Source of the DNA: Armigeres subalbatus
Lineage: Eukaryota > Arthropoda > Insecta > Diptera > Culicidae
Direction of reading: 5' to 3'
DNA: 64,000 nucleotides
Assembly: GCF_024139115.2 (NCBI RefSeq)
Contig: NC_085140.1
Coordinates: 103,490,988 to 103,554,987 of the forward strand
Below the pieces are notes generated by a model. That model saw nothing but the letters and a program-made list of their open reading frames with translations. It did no database searches and was not told the origin of the DNA. Positions 1 to 9,746 of this stretch are shown one piece after another (position 1 is the first letter of the stretch; each line of letters begins with the position of its first letter). A program made the translations under genes and the position numbers.

Positions 1-480
1 ATATTAAGGAGACGACGTTAGGGATGCTCTTTGAAAAAGGGAGGGTATGGGGGGAGCGGTATTGTTCAGCAATCGATCAACTCATTGTAAGTCTTGAATC
101 CAATGACCGGTTTGAACCAAATTTGTATCAAATATTGTCCTAAGGAAACAATTTTAGTTGATGTGGGTAGGTCATTTTAAAAGGGGGAGGGTGTGAGAGA
201 GGGGTATTGTTTAGTTATCGATCAATTCAGCATAGCTTTTGAACCCATTTACCGATGTCCAACTTGGAACCCATATTCTCTGTTTGAGGAAGACTGGGTA
301 GGATTGTCATAGCTGAATGAGAGAGATATTTATGAAACGAAAAGTTTAGTATACCATTTTACCGCAAACCAAATTTGTAGACACGTATTCTCTACCCAAA
401 ACTATTATAGAGAGGCTGGGAAAAACTTTTTGACTGCGGGAGGTTATTGGAGTTGGGTATTGTTTAGAAAACGACTTAAT
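1..480. repeat. Degenerate tandem repeat, imperfect units
   Basis: The motif GTATTGTTnAG followed by ATCGATCAA and a G-rich lead-in (GGGGGAG) recurs near 59 and 205, with a weaker copy near 459. Spacing is irregular (about 146 and 254 bases), so this is an old, decayed tandem array or a repeated piece of a mobile element. No coding sequence is recognisable. Confidence 0.45.
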
Positions 481-529
481 TTAAAATCTCTCTTATTTAA
501 TTCATTCGAGGTTCTTTGACATCGTACAA

Positions 530-720
530 TGCTCCGGAAACAAATTTCCCGAATTCCTCAAAAATAGCAAATTCTCGACAATAACATTTTCCCGGTAATA
601 ACATTTCCCCAAAAATAACTTCAACGAAAATTATATTTCCCAAAAATGATTCATACCGATACACATATCCCAGAATATGACATTTCCGGAAAATGACATA
701 TCCCCAAATGAACCAGGATA
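530..720. repeat. AT-rich degenerate short repeat
   Basis: Variants of AATAACATTTCCCCAAAA recur every 20 to 25 bases. It resembles other degenerate short-period repeats in the window (see 21.9-23.9 kb) but with a different motif. No gene seen. Confidence 0.4.
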
Positions 721-899
721 TTAAATAACACTATTTGCCCTAAGGTCATTCGACATGAAGGGCATTTGGGATAATTATGAACAGCATCAGAAAAATCTTT
801 CATAGAAAGCATGCATTTGCTGGGTATACAGCAATGATAATTGTTACCCTTCATCGGAATCATGGTTTGCCCAGTGAAAAGCAATGATTAATGTGTTTT

Positions 900-1085
900 C
901 TTCTGGATGGTGGGTGTGATTGCTTCTTTAAAAGTAGGCATTTGCCCGGAATAAGGCAATGGTGAGTGTGATCCCTTCTTTAAAAATGGGCGTTTGCCCG
1001 GAATAAAGCATCGGTGGATGTTTTTTCTTCTTTAGCAATTGACGTTTGCCCGGAATAAGGCTATTCAAACCAACGATCCCTTTTT
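900..1085. repeat. 52-bp tandem repeat
   Basis: The motif TTTGCCCGGAATAAGGC occurs at 941, 993 and 1045, an exact 52-bp period, with a TTCTTTAAAAATGGGCG-like lead-in in each unit. Flanking units are more decayed. Noncoding. Confidence 0.7.
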
Positions 1086-1246
1086 AAAGATAAGTCAATG
1101 CTTCCAAAAGCCTTCTTTTAATCAAATGATAAAGTATCAATAAGTTAACACAATTCCTCTGTTGACCAATTGGTTTTACATTTTCTGATTGGGATAAAAA
1201 ACTGAAAACCAAACTGGCAATTCCGAGCAAGGCCGGGTACATAAAG

Positions 1247-1694
1247 CTAGTAGTCAATAAATACCAGGTAGAGGGACTCTTGGAATTCGTTGACTTGCTT
1301 CAGAATGATTCGGAGCATGACAATATGGTCCTCACATGATCTTCCTGGGCGGAATCTTGCCTGCTGCAGTCGGAGATTCAAATATATTTTCTCCTGTATC
1401 CGATGTAGAATAAATTTGCACAGTACTTTGAAAACAATGCACATTAACATGATACCTCGCCAATTGTCGCAGACAGCCAGCTTCCCTTTTTTGGACCTTC
1501 ACTAAGACGCCCTGCATCCAGTCAGCCGGAAAAGTTGCGGTTTTTCAGATATTGCAGAATAGTTGATGCAACAGATAGTAGATAGCATGAGGTTTGCTTT
1601 GAGCATCTCTACAGAAATGCGATCGACCCCGGGAGCTTTGTTGGATTTCATGCTTCGGATGGCTGCTTCAATCTCCTGCAATGATGGAGTTTTG
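1247..1694 (-). pseudogene. RTE/CR1-like LINE reverse transcriptase, 3' part
   Basis: Minus-strand translation gives a reverse-transcriptase N-terminal half: a region like KSNKAPGVDRISVEML, then VFKVLCKFILHRIQEKI, ARFRPGRSCEDHI and YLVFIDY, the start of motif A. The frame is broken at least twice and sequence similarity ends just after motif A, so the catalytic YADD-type motif is gone. The same element continues at 9739-10880: the I-clade LINE at 1695-9738 inserted in it, leaving gagttttg at 1687-1694 and 9739-9746. Clade (RTE, RTE-X or CR1) cannot be settled by eye. Confidence 0.75.
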
Positions 1695-1840
1695 GAGTTT
1701 ATTTATTATTTATTTATTTATTTTATTAACGAGGTTTTAAATTCATTCAAATTCATTCACCTCTTATGAAAAGAAAAGTTCGTGGATTGCTGAGATACAA
1801 TTTTATGCGGGGTTCAATAATTTATAGTTTTACAATTCAA

Positions 1841-3745
1841 TCATATTTTATCAAATAATTGGCTTTCTTTTAGAAATGTTAATAATTTATCTTCAGCGGT
1901 GGGTTCGTTGCTTAAAATATCTCGAATAGAACTTGGCAGTCCGGCGGTATCTCTGAGCTGTTCGTAAACTGGACAAGAAACAAGCACGTGTTCAACTGTG
2001 AGCCGGCATTGACATATTCTATCACTTCCGATGTAGTGGGCGTGTGATAGCTTGGTATGTCCAACTCTAAGCCGTGATAGAGTCCTTTGTTCCTTACGCT
2101 TTTCTCTATCGATCCATTTCTCTGTGGTACCCTTTACTTTCCTGAAGAATTGTTGGGTTTCACTGAACCATATCTTATTCCAGGAGCTTTTTATGGTTGC
2201 TTCTATGTGATTTCGAACGTCGCCGCCGGGGGTTTTAGTTTCTTGGCGCTGATTGGTTCTCCCCGAAGCAGCAAGTCTGTCGGCTTCTTCGTTGCCAGCA
2301 ATTCCTTTATGTCCAGGAACCCAGCAAAATGTTATGTTCGGGTTTCCGTACTTGTCCAAAGCTTGAATCCAAGGGTGGCGAGATTTACCACTTTCCAAAG
2401 ATTCCAGAGCGCTGGCTGAATCAGTGAAGATTACTACAGGACGACTGCAAGGAATTATTGTTTCTACCTCTAGCTTTAAGGCTGCTGCCTCTGCGGACAA
2501 GACTGACCAACGGTTAGGTAATCTAAAGGATATAGTAATATCTGAACCGTATATACCGAATCCAACTTTGCTTCCGATTTTAGATCCATCTGTATATAAT
2601 TTGTAGTAGGATTTGTACTTGCTTGCTACTAGCGAATGAAATTCTGCTTGAGCTTTCAATGAAGAATCTGAGGTTGATATTTTTTGCTTCAGTCGCCAAT
2701 CAATTCGAGGTTCCAATTCAATCCAACTCCGGTCACTCACTCTACTTGAAGGTGCTGCTCTTGGAAATGGACCTCCTGTTAGAGTACGATAGAGATTTTT
2801 TGCTACCGTAAAAAGAAGGCTTCCAGGAGGGTTTGGGTTTGATCTTTCGATATATGAAACTGCACGTTTAGCAACTACAAGTGTCAACAAGTAGTTGAAT
2901 GGTAAAACTCCGGCTTCGACGCAAACAGATTTGATTGGTGATGAGGGGAGAACGCCTGAAGCTTCACGGACCATTTTATTATAAAATGGTGCCAGCGTCT
3001 TTATAAAAAGATCGTAGTTACGACATGTAATCTCTACAGCGTAGAAGTTTTTTGAAAGAATTAGACTATTTCCAATATTTAAGATAGTGTTACGGCTACT
3101 GGTTGTCTGGTACCGACTAATTATTCTCCCGAGATTATTCCTTTTGTGTAGATCTGCTCGTATTTGCTCAAAATGGTGGTTAAATGAGAGGTGTCTATCT
3201 AAAGATACTCCAACTATTTTGATTGTTTTCTTGTAGGGAATCTGAGTGCCATCTACGGTAATGACTCGAGACCAAGGGTTGTGTCTATGCTTACATAAGT
3301 GAGAAATACAACATTTTTCTGTGGCCATTTTGAATCCCACCGTAGCTGCCCATTTCGCAACTGCTCTAATTGCTGCTTGCATTTTGATACGGACACGCGT
3401 CGCGTTTTTTTCTATCACGATCAGCACTATATCATCTGCATATACAATTATACGCACGTCTTTTGGGAAGCATTTGAAGATGGACTCCATGGAGATCAAA
3501 AACAACGATACAGCCAAGACCGATCCTTGTGGGACTCCATTTTCCTCTACATAAGAGCGTGAAAGTTGGTTTCCGATAGCTACTCTGAAGCAACGAGAGG
3601 ACAAAAATGATCGAATGAAGGCGGGTAAATTACCTGCAAATCCCCATTCCTTAAGCTGACGGAGAATGCCTTCACACCATACACGATTGTACGCTTTTGA
3701 AATGTCAAGAGTGTCTATATCTACATGGAGATTTTCCTTCAGCGC
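1841..3745 (-). pseudogene. I-clade LINE ORF2: reverse transcriptase and RNase H
   Basis: The frame is open from 3913 to 1841 (690 codons), but its first 57 or so residues are translated from foreign GC-rich DNA. Real homology starts with ALKENLHVDIDTLDISKAY (motif A, about residue 70), then ENGVPQGSVLAVSLF (motif B), YADDIVLI (motif C, residues 158-161), thumb and a complete type I RNase H: LYTDGSK (D442), SAEAAALK (E475), IFTDSAS (D498), WVPGHKGIAGNEEAD (D545). A C-terminal CxCx4Hx4C-like segment (CQCRLTVEHVLVSC) follows, typical of I/Jockey ORF2. RNase H in a LINE points to the I group. Reverse-transcriptase motifs 0 to 2, roughly 110 residues, are missing upstream. Confidence 0.88.
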
Positions 3746-3746
3746 T

Positions 3747-3859
3747 TGGCCCCGGGCCCCCACAATTCTTATGTACCAAAACCAACCTTTTTTGTACGTT
3801 TTGGGGCCCCCACAAGCTGTCGGCCCCGGGGCCCCCTTCCGGCTAAATCCGGCCCTGGG
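3747..3859. other. GC-rich filler replacing reverse-transcriptase motifs
   Basis: About 113 bases very rich in GGGGCCCC and GGCCCCGGG blocks separate two parts of the I-clade ORF2 that should be about 110 codons further apart. The left flank encodes motif A and the right flank GPDLIAYP, so host sequence was lost and this DNA put in its place. It begins and ends with related GGGCC motifs and may itself be a dispersed repeat; I do not recognise it. Confidence 0.6.
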
Positions 3860-4606
3860 TACGCTATTAGGTCTGGTCCGTGGGATTGTCCTGTAGCGTG
3901 GTCTAATGCCCATAGGAGTTCAGACATCGAGAAGGGTTTGTTGTACAGTTCACAGGGGTGATTTGTATTGATAGGGAAAAGTGTTGGATTCTGCTCAATT
4001 TGTTCTTTTTTTCTTAGAAACGAGTCTGGGTATAACGATGTCGCCGACATAGAACTGAAATATATTCCCAACTCGTCAGCAATCAGTTTAGGATCGTCGG
4101 TTTGATGGCATCCAATAGTTAAATTAAAACCAGTGTGGCGTCTTTTCCCTCTTAGTGCATTCAGTCTATGCCAAACTTCTTGCGTGTTTGAAAGGGGGCT
4201 TATACCATCAATAAATTGCTGCCACGAGTCTTTTTTAATCTTCTTTATTGTTGACCTACATTCCCTTCTTGCTGCTTGCCATTGCTCTTTTTTAGCGTTA
4301 CGATTTGGGTCATCTGGCAGAGCACGTTTCCAGGCCCTTAGCGCCTTACGTCGTGATTTTAATGCAGCTTTAGCTTCTTCATTCCACCACGGAGTGGCCT
4401 GTCGCCCTGGCGTGCTCGATGTTCTTGGAATATGTTCCTTGGCCGTTGCAGTAATAATGTTTCCTAATTCCACTGGGGAGTATTCTCGATCGACATTTAT
4501 GTTGTTACAGATAGCTGATTCAAAAGCTGGCCAATTCGCGCGTTGGAAAACCCATCTACGTCTTCTGCCAGTAGTTGAAGACTGTTATTATCAAGGATTT
4601 CAATTG
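3860..4606 (-). pseudogene. I-clade LINE ORF2: linker between endonuclease and RT
   Basis: Minus-strand frame with the PWWNEEAKAALKSRRKALRAW linker seen after the endonuclease in I/Jockey-type ORF2, then a basic coiled region (KKEQWQAARRECRSTIKKIKK), WHRLNALRGKR and GPDLIAYP, where the frame runs into GC-rich filler. Upstream it continues to 4606, where the endonuclease SDHYPIEIL segment abuts the target duplication of the Penelope-like insertion; the rest of the endonuclease is at 6538-7309. Confidence 0.8.
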
Positions 4607-4619
4607 GATAATGATCACT
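4607..4619. repeat. 13-bp target-site duplication, left copy
   Basis: GATAATGATCACT here is repeated exactly at 6525-6537. The two copies bound the Penelope-like insertion and lie in the codons of the endonuclease SDH motif of the host LINE. Confidence 0.9.
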
Positions 4620-5470
4620 CAAACCGTCTAAGACGAATTAAGTACTGTCCATTTAATTCCACCAGTTAATTTTCGTTATCTTTGCAGATACGTATTTCGA
4701 CCACAACTGTGTGGTCGTCTTCAGTGTCTTGTACTTGACTCGACTTGAAGAAAACAATCGCAACTTACACTATTTATACTACGCTAGGTACCTAATCTAA
4801 TCTTATTTGCCTACTTTATTTACCTATACAGTAAATTACTTTATTGTTTAGGTAGAAACTTGAAGAGCCAAGAGCTGCCATTTCCCTGATCCTTATTCAA
4901 CAGCGCTGTTTGTACCTGTCGGTGGATTTCCAAACTCTCAGCTACATCGAGTTTCCATGGGAAGAGACATTTCTTAAGATTTTAATATTTGATGCCGTAA
5001 TTGGGTGATTTTCCTTATACACATGTTCTGCTACCTTAGATCTAAATTCGTAATGTAATCCCTTATCGTTTTCTCTTTTCGCCTTACTCACTTCCGCCAT
5101 ATGTTCCTTGAACCTTATATCTAATGATCTTTTGTTTGGCCTACATAGATTTTTTCACATTGGGAACAACTTATCTTATAAACGCCTGCCTTATTCAACA
5201 TTTCTACTTTATCCTTCGTTGAACCCAATAGAGACTTGAGTTGGTTGCTTCTACTGGAGAATACTAGATCGATGCCGAATTTCCTTAGTCGAGGGCGTAG
5301 CTGGTTGGTGATGTGTTTATCATATGGGACCGAAACTCTTTTCAGCGGCTCCTCTATCGGTGTCAGCGTTGTATGTCCATTTCGTCGTAGGGTCCTTTCC
5401 TTCTTGTTGATGATCGCTCGTATAGTCCTCTCCTCTTTCGAGGCTCAATGTTGTATTTGCTTCCCTACTA

Positions 5471-6293
5471 CAAATACAACATTGAGCCTCGAAATCTACA
5501 GGAAGCCCACGAACACCATGAGAGTCATCCCATATACATCGAACCATTCGTACCAACATAAAATGGCAGCATTTCATCACATGATCCACAGGATGCAGAC
5601 GATACCCCTGAGCGAAGAAGGAAAAACGAAGGAACTACAATACATCTTGGAAACAGCGAAGATCAACGGATACCAGGAGAGGACTATACGAGCGATCATC
5701 AACAAGAAGGAAAGGACCCTACGACGAAATGGACATACAACGCTGACACCGATAGAGGAGCCGCTGAAAAGAGTTTCGGTCCCATATGATAAACACATCA
5801 CCAACCAGCTACGCCCTCGACTAAGGAAATTCGGCATCGATCTAGTATTCTCCAGTAGAAGCAACCAACTCAAGTCTCTATTGGGTTCAACGAAGGATAA
5901 AGTAGAAATGTTGAATAAGGCAGGCGTTTATAAGATAAGTTGTTCCCAATGTGAAAAAATCTATGTAGGCCAAACAAAAGATCATTCGATATAAGGTTAA
6001 AGGAACATATGGCGGAAGTGAGTAAGGCGAAAAGAGAAAACGATAAGGGATTACATTACGAATTTAGATCTAAGGTAGCAGAACATGTGTATAAGGAAAA
6101 TCACCCAATTACGGCATCAAATATTAAAATCTTAAGAAATGTCTCTTCCCCATGGAAACTCGATGTAGCTGAGAGTTTGGAAATCCACCGACAGGTACAA
6201 ACAGCGCTGTTGAATAAGGATCAGGAAATGGCAGCTCTTGGCTCTTCAAGTTTCTACCTAAACAATAAAGTAATTTACTGTATAGGTAAATAA
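5471..6293 (+). pseudogene. Penelope-like RT C-terminus and GIY-YIG endonuclease
   Basis: The frame starts inside the hairpin tip and reads LSLEIYRKPTNTMRVIPYTS and HSYQHKMAAFHHMIHRM, the reverse-transcriptase thumb segment of Penelope-like elements, followed by GYQERTIRAIINKKERT, a linker and GVYKISCSQCEKIYVGQTK, the GIY-YIG motif pair. A frameshift near 5990 moves the rest (KEHMAEVSKAKREN to the end at 6293) to another frame. The catalytic reverse-transcriptase core is absent through 5' truncation. The antisense left arm duplicates codons from about 5681 on. Not functional. Confidence 0.85.
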
Positions 6294-6384
6294 AGTAGGC
6301 AAATAAGATTAGATTAGGTACCTAGCGTAGTATAAATAGTGTAAGTTGCGATTGTTTTCTTCAAGTCGAGTCAAGTACAAGACA

Positions 6385-6414
6385 CTGAAGACGACCACAC
6401 AGTTGTGGTCGAAA
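6385..6414 (+). ncRNA. Hammerhead-like core at Penelope-like 3' end
   Basis: CTGAAGA (6385-6391), a 7-bp stem GACCACA/TGTGGTC with a 4-base loop (6393-6410), then GAAA (6411-6414). This is the order of the conserved core of a hammerhead ribozyme, and Penelope-like elements are known to carry such motifs. One extra C (6392) between core and stem departs from the strict consensus, and helices I and III are not obvious. The complement lies in the left arm at 4695-4724. Confidence 0.5.
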
Positions 6415-6524
6415 TACGTATCTGCAAAGATAACGAAAATTAACTGGTGGAATTAAATGGACAGTACTTAATTCGTCTTAGACGGTTTAATACATTCCAC
6501 TAAACGAGCTTAATATATTTTTCT

Positions 6525-6537
6525 GATAATGATCACT
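6525..6537. repeat. 13-bp target-site duplication, right copy
   Basis: Exact repeat of 4607-4619. Sequence right of it resumes the host LINE endonuclease. Confidence 0.9.
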
Positions 6538-8015
6538 GCCTGCTGGCTCCCGATGAATGCACCAGCGGACTTTGCTGATGATACTACTCGAACAAAGCGA
6601 TAGATCGATTCCTCTCACCGCGCGTATACGTGTCGCTTCCATCATTCAAAATTATTAGATCATATTTCTCACAAATTCGAACTATTGCTCTTCCTCCGCT
6701 ATCGTCACGAGGAGAATCCCATGCCACGTGATGCGCGTTAAAGTCCCCCAGTATCAATAGAGGTGGTTCTAGTTGGGAGATTAGATGGTCAAAGTCATGT
6801 TCTAGATTTGGGGATGACTGAACAGGAACATAGAGACTAACGACTGTACAGCGAAACTGTCCCATAAGTTTTGTTGCAAGTGCAAGCATTGGTGTGTTTA
6901 GCTGGATGTCTAAATGTGGTTCATCGATTCGTACCGCGAGAGCGGTCCCTTGGAAAGTGTTGTTGCCAGTCACAGTGCGCCATGTGTACTTTCCACGAAG
7001 TAGAGGTGATAGATTGCGTGTATCATTGTGTCGAAGGTGGTGTCCTTGTATAGCCAAAATTGTTGGTACGTTGTTTCCGTTTATTAGGTGGACTAGATCT
7101 GGAAGATTTCGGTACAAGCCATTGATGTTCCATTGAAACGCAATACGGCGGCGATTCGCCAAAATATTAGTGCGTTGTGTACTCGTTGAAGTAGTAGGAG
7201 ATGATAGTGATTCGACAGAGGTCCTGGAAGAGTATTCATGCGGGTTTTCGTATTGAGAAATCCCATTGAGTGCTACTTCTTCATTGGTAAGATGAAGTGA
7301 GGAGGTCACTTCTCTCTCTCTCTCTCTCCTCGAGCCAGCGGGGTGTAACGACCGATCGAGAGACAGCTGTATCTGAAAAGTAGTATTCCGGTGTAGGGTT
7401 CATTGGATAACTACATGTGTTCAGTTGTGAAATACTTGCCCTTGTTGGAGGGCAATCCACGTCGACTGCCGCCAGAGGCTCATCGAGCGAGCTCGGAACA
7501 TCCCTGGTCAGGGTCGACGTGGAAGGCCTCGCGCTTGGCGAATCAGTTGTTCCAGCTACAATTGTTTTCCTCGATGACTGTTGAATTTGAGACTTTTTGG
7601 ATATGGCGTATTGCAATCCCAATGGCCTTGATGATTTGTGTGTTGCCCTTAAAAATAAGCTGTCTACGCTGACTGCTGCCAGAAGCTCTTCGAGTAAGCT
7701 CGGAAATTCCCTGGTCGATGTGGATAGCTTTGCGTTCGGCGAGTCGGCTGGATAGATGAAAATGCTGTTTGACGATGTACCTTGTTGCACTTGTAGATTG
7801 CATAGTTGATCATAAATAGTTGAATCGGTTAGAGCGGCAATTGGTAGAGAAGTCCTTGGATTGGCGTTTGTGTCGAGGGATTCATCATGTCGCAGTTGAG
7901 CCTGTTGATTAGCTTTTTCACCTCGTCGTTGTTGGTCAATATTCCTTAACTGGATTTCTTTTGGCATAGCGTGTTTGAGGTTCCGTTGAATGTCCATTAT
8001 CTTGTCAGTTTGCAT
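6538..8015 (-). pseudogene. I-clade LINE ORF2: N-terminal extension and AP endonuclease
   Basis: Two minus-strand frames (8015-7281 and 7309-6584) overlap at a (CT)n run at about 7308-7329 and probably form one ORF2 broken by slippage there. The endonuclease part reads FQWNINGLYRNL, LAIQGHHL, VVSLYVP, ILGDFNAHHVAWDS and TYTRG, an APE-type domain; SDHYPI is split off at 4606. The residue after IQ is G where these enzymes have catalytic E, so the site is dead. A second frameshift lies near 6600. The roughly 230-residue N-terminal extension holds two direct copies of a DSPxAxxSTST segment (see 7469-7752). Confidence 0.78.
7469..7752. repeat. Two direct copies inside I-clade ORF2 leader
   Basis: A segment of about 85 bases (7469-7554) recurs about 207 bases on (7676-7752) with substitutions; both encode a minus-strand peptide like DSPxAxxSTST followed by PSxLxExLAAVxVD. 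This is an internal duplication in the coding region ahead of the endonuclease. Confidence 0.65.
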
Positions 8016-8051
8016 TGCAGGGTCAATATTACTGGAGGGTGGATACTGTGA

Positions 8052-9426
8052 TTACTCGTCTATGCCTATATTATTTTCGCTGGTGTCAGGTGGCAAGGAT
8101 GGTCGTTTGAAGTGATTGTGCCTAGCTTCGGTCGGGGATATTTCCATTGCGTGTTTTCTGCTCTTGCTTCGCGTCCGTTTGTCGCAATCATTTAAAGATA
8201 TATTCTCGTTTCTTTTCATACTGCTTCGTGTTGATGGAGGCGATTTCGGAGTTTGATCTTTTCTCGATTGCCGTTGTGGGAGCTCGCTGTATTCAGCAGA
8301 ACTTGCTGCAGATGTCGCTGGTTTTGTTAGCGAATCCTGTTGCCTATTCTTTAGTGAGTCACCTCGGGTCTGTTTACGAAATTCGTTTGTGATAGATGAT
8401 AATTTTGATCTTAGGGATTCCACCTCGGCACGCAGTTCAGCAATAATTTTGTCTTTTGCTAATTCGGACTGATTTAACCGTTTTTGAATCTCGCTTGCCA
8501 TAGTATTCTTTCTGTTCTCTTCTGAATGAATCCGCCGTGCCTCAGCGCTTGAAACTTTGCGATCGATTCTCAATCGAATGATGCTCTCTTCGTCCTTGTA
8601 TCGTGCACACGATCGCGAGGTAAAAGAATGAGATCCCTTGCAGTTCTTACAGAAAAATTCGCCATCACATTGCTCTCCGTCGGTATTATCATGCGTTTGT
8701 GAACATTGTTGACAACAGTTTTCTTGTCTACAATATTTGCGGGGATGGCCAAAAGTGCCGCAATTAAAGCAAATCATTGGTGCAGGATAATACACACGAA
8801 CGGAAACTCGAAGTCTTCCGAAATATACGAAATCTGGAAGAACAGTGCCATGGAAAGATAATACTATTAGTGGAGTATTTCGAATGTCTCTATTCTAGGT
8901 ATTCCAAAAGTGCTGTATCATCAACATCTGTAGAGTCTGGTTCGTAGACTATGCCTTGCACTGTATTCAATGTGGGGTGTGAAATCACTTCAACTAAAGA
9001 GCCATCGGTTAGTTGGGATATAGTGATCGCCTTATTGTACACTGTTTTTGAGCTAGTGCGGATAAGGTAACGAATTTCACGACCTTCCTTGCTGTTAGAG
9101 TATTTCATTGTATCACTCACCCCAACTGCCAAATCAATCGATGTGCTAACTATGAATGGATTAGGTAGTGGTTTTGGGTGTTCGTTGCCCTGGGAATCCA
9201 TTTTGCGGCGCATGAGTAATATCATAGATTGGCCGAGTTCATCATCACTCAACATCCAGTTAGGTAGGCGCGTCGTTCTTATCGTACCTCCAGGATCATC
9301 GGGGTGCGTTCCAGGAGGACTAGGTTGGTTCCTGGCCATTTGGCCAGGATAATTGTCAAACTTAGCTACCCGTTGAAGATTTTGACCGTTAATAATAATA
9401 TAAGTAGACCACTGTTTTGGAATCAA
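8052..9426 (-). pseudogene. I-clade LINE ORF1 (zinc-knuckle protein)
   Basis: Two frames (9426-8890 and 8795-8052) form one ORF1 with a frameshift near 8870. The N-terminal part is a proline-rich leader followed by RTTRLPNWMLSDDE and a PFIVSTSIDLAVG block. The C-terminal part has the conserved YYPAPMICFNCGTFGHPRKYC, a Cx2Cx4Hx4C zinc knuckle, and at least one more knuckle-like segment (CKNCKGSHSFTSRSC). Then comes a long charged tail with KSKLSS-like and RTRSKSRK segments and a stop at 8052-8054. ORF1 proteins of this clade bind RNA in the ribonucleoprotein. Confidence 0.82.
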
Positions 9427-9746
9427 TTACCATTCGGGCTACCGATATGCGATGAACGTAGTTTGCGAAACAATGAACGATGCGAAACAAGCAAAAAAAG
9501 GCAAGACCACGCTAGTTTGCTTTGAGTCTGTGCACCCGCGGACCTCACTGGTTAAGATTTTGTCGCACTGTATGCCACCGATAATCGATTCTATTCGATA
9601 GGAAACGTTCACTGATCGATATTTCACTAATCGTAAACACTTTTAGGAATATTTCCAACGAAAAAACCGTGAAAAATCGAAAAAGTACGAGAACTCCAGA
9701 CAAACGTATTTATATTAACCGTGTCCCGAACTCAATGTGAGTTTTG

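Larger units (their letters stand above)
4620..6524. mobile_element. Penelope-like element arranged as a long inverted repeat
   Basis: The right arm (about 5471-6524, plus strand) carries the coding remnant and 3' end. The left arm (about 4620-5479) is a near-perfect reverse complement of it, lacking about 190 bases matching 5492-5680. The two meet at a hairpin tip: CGAGGCTCAATGTTGTATTTG, a spacer of about 10 bases, then its complement. The element thus consists of two 5'-truncated copies joined head to head, a form established for Penelope-like insertions. Exact 13-bp target duplications flank it. Confidence 0.88.
1695..9738 (-). mobile_element. I-clade LINE, split by a Penelope-like insertion
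   Basis: A near full-length non-LTR retrotransposon lies on the minus strand: 5' end near 9738, 5' UTR to about 9430, ORF1 (about 9426-8052), ORF2 with endonuclease, reverse transcriptase and RNase H (8015-1841), and a 3' tail of AATAAATAAATAATAAA type at 1695-1735, as expected of the TAA-type tails of I elements. Target duplications gagttttg (1687-1694 and 9739-9746) bound it. Lesions: a Penelope-like insertion at 4620-6524, loss of the early reverse-transcriptase motifs around 3747-3859, frameshifts in ORF1 and ORF2, and loss of an endonuclease glutamate. It is dead in this copy. Confidence 0.88.

Noticed and set aside
1841..3913. Taking the whole 690-codon frame as an intact ORF2 start
   Set aside because: The first 57 or so residues come from GC-rich filler; early reverse-transcriptase motifs are missing.
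5236..5470. N-terminal part of the 252-codon frame starting at 5236 as Penelope-like protein
   Set aside because: It is the antisense of the left arm read into the right arm through the hairpin tip; real coding begins in the tip near 5471.
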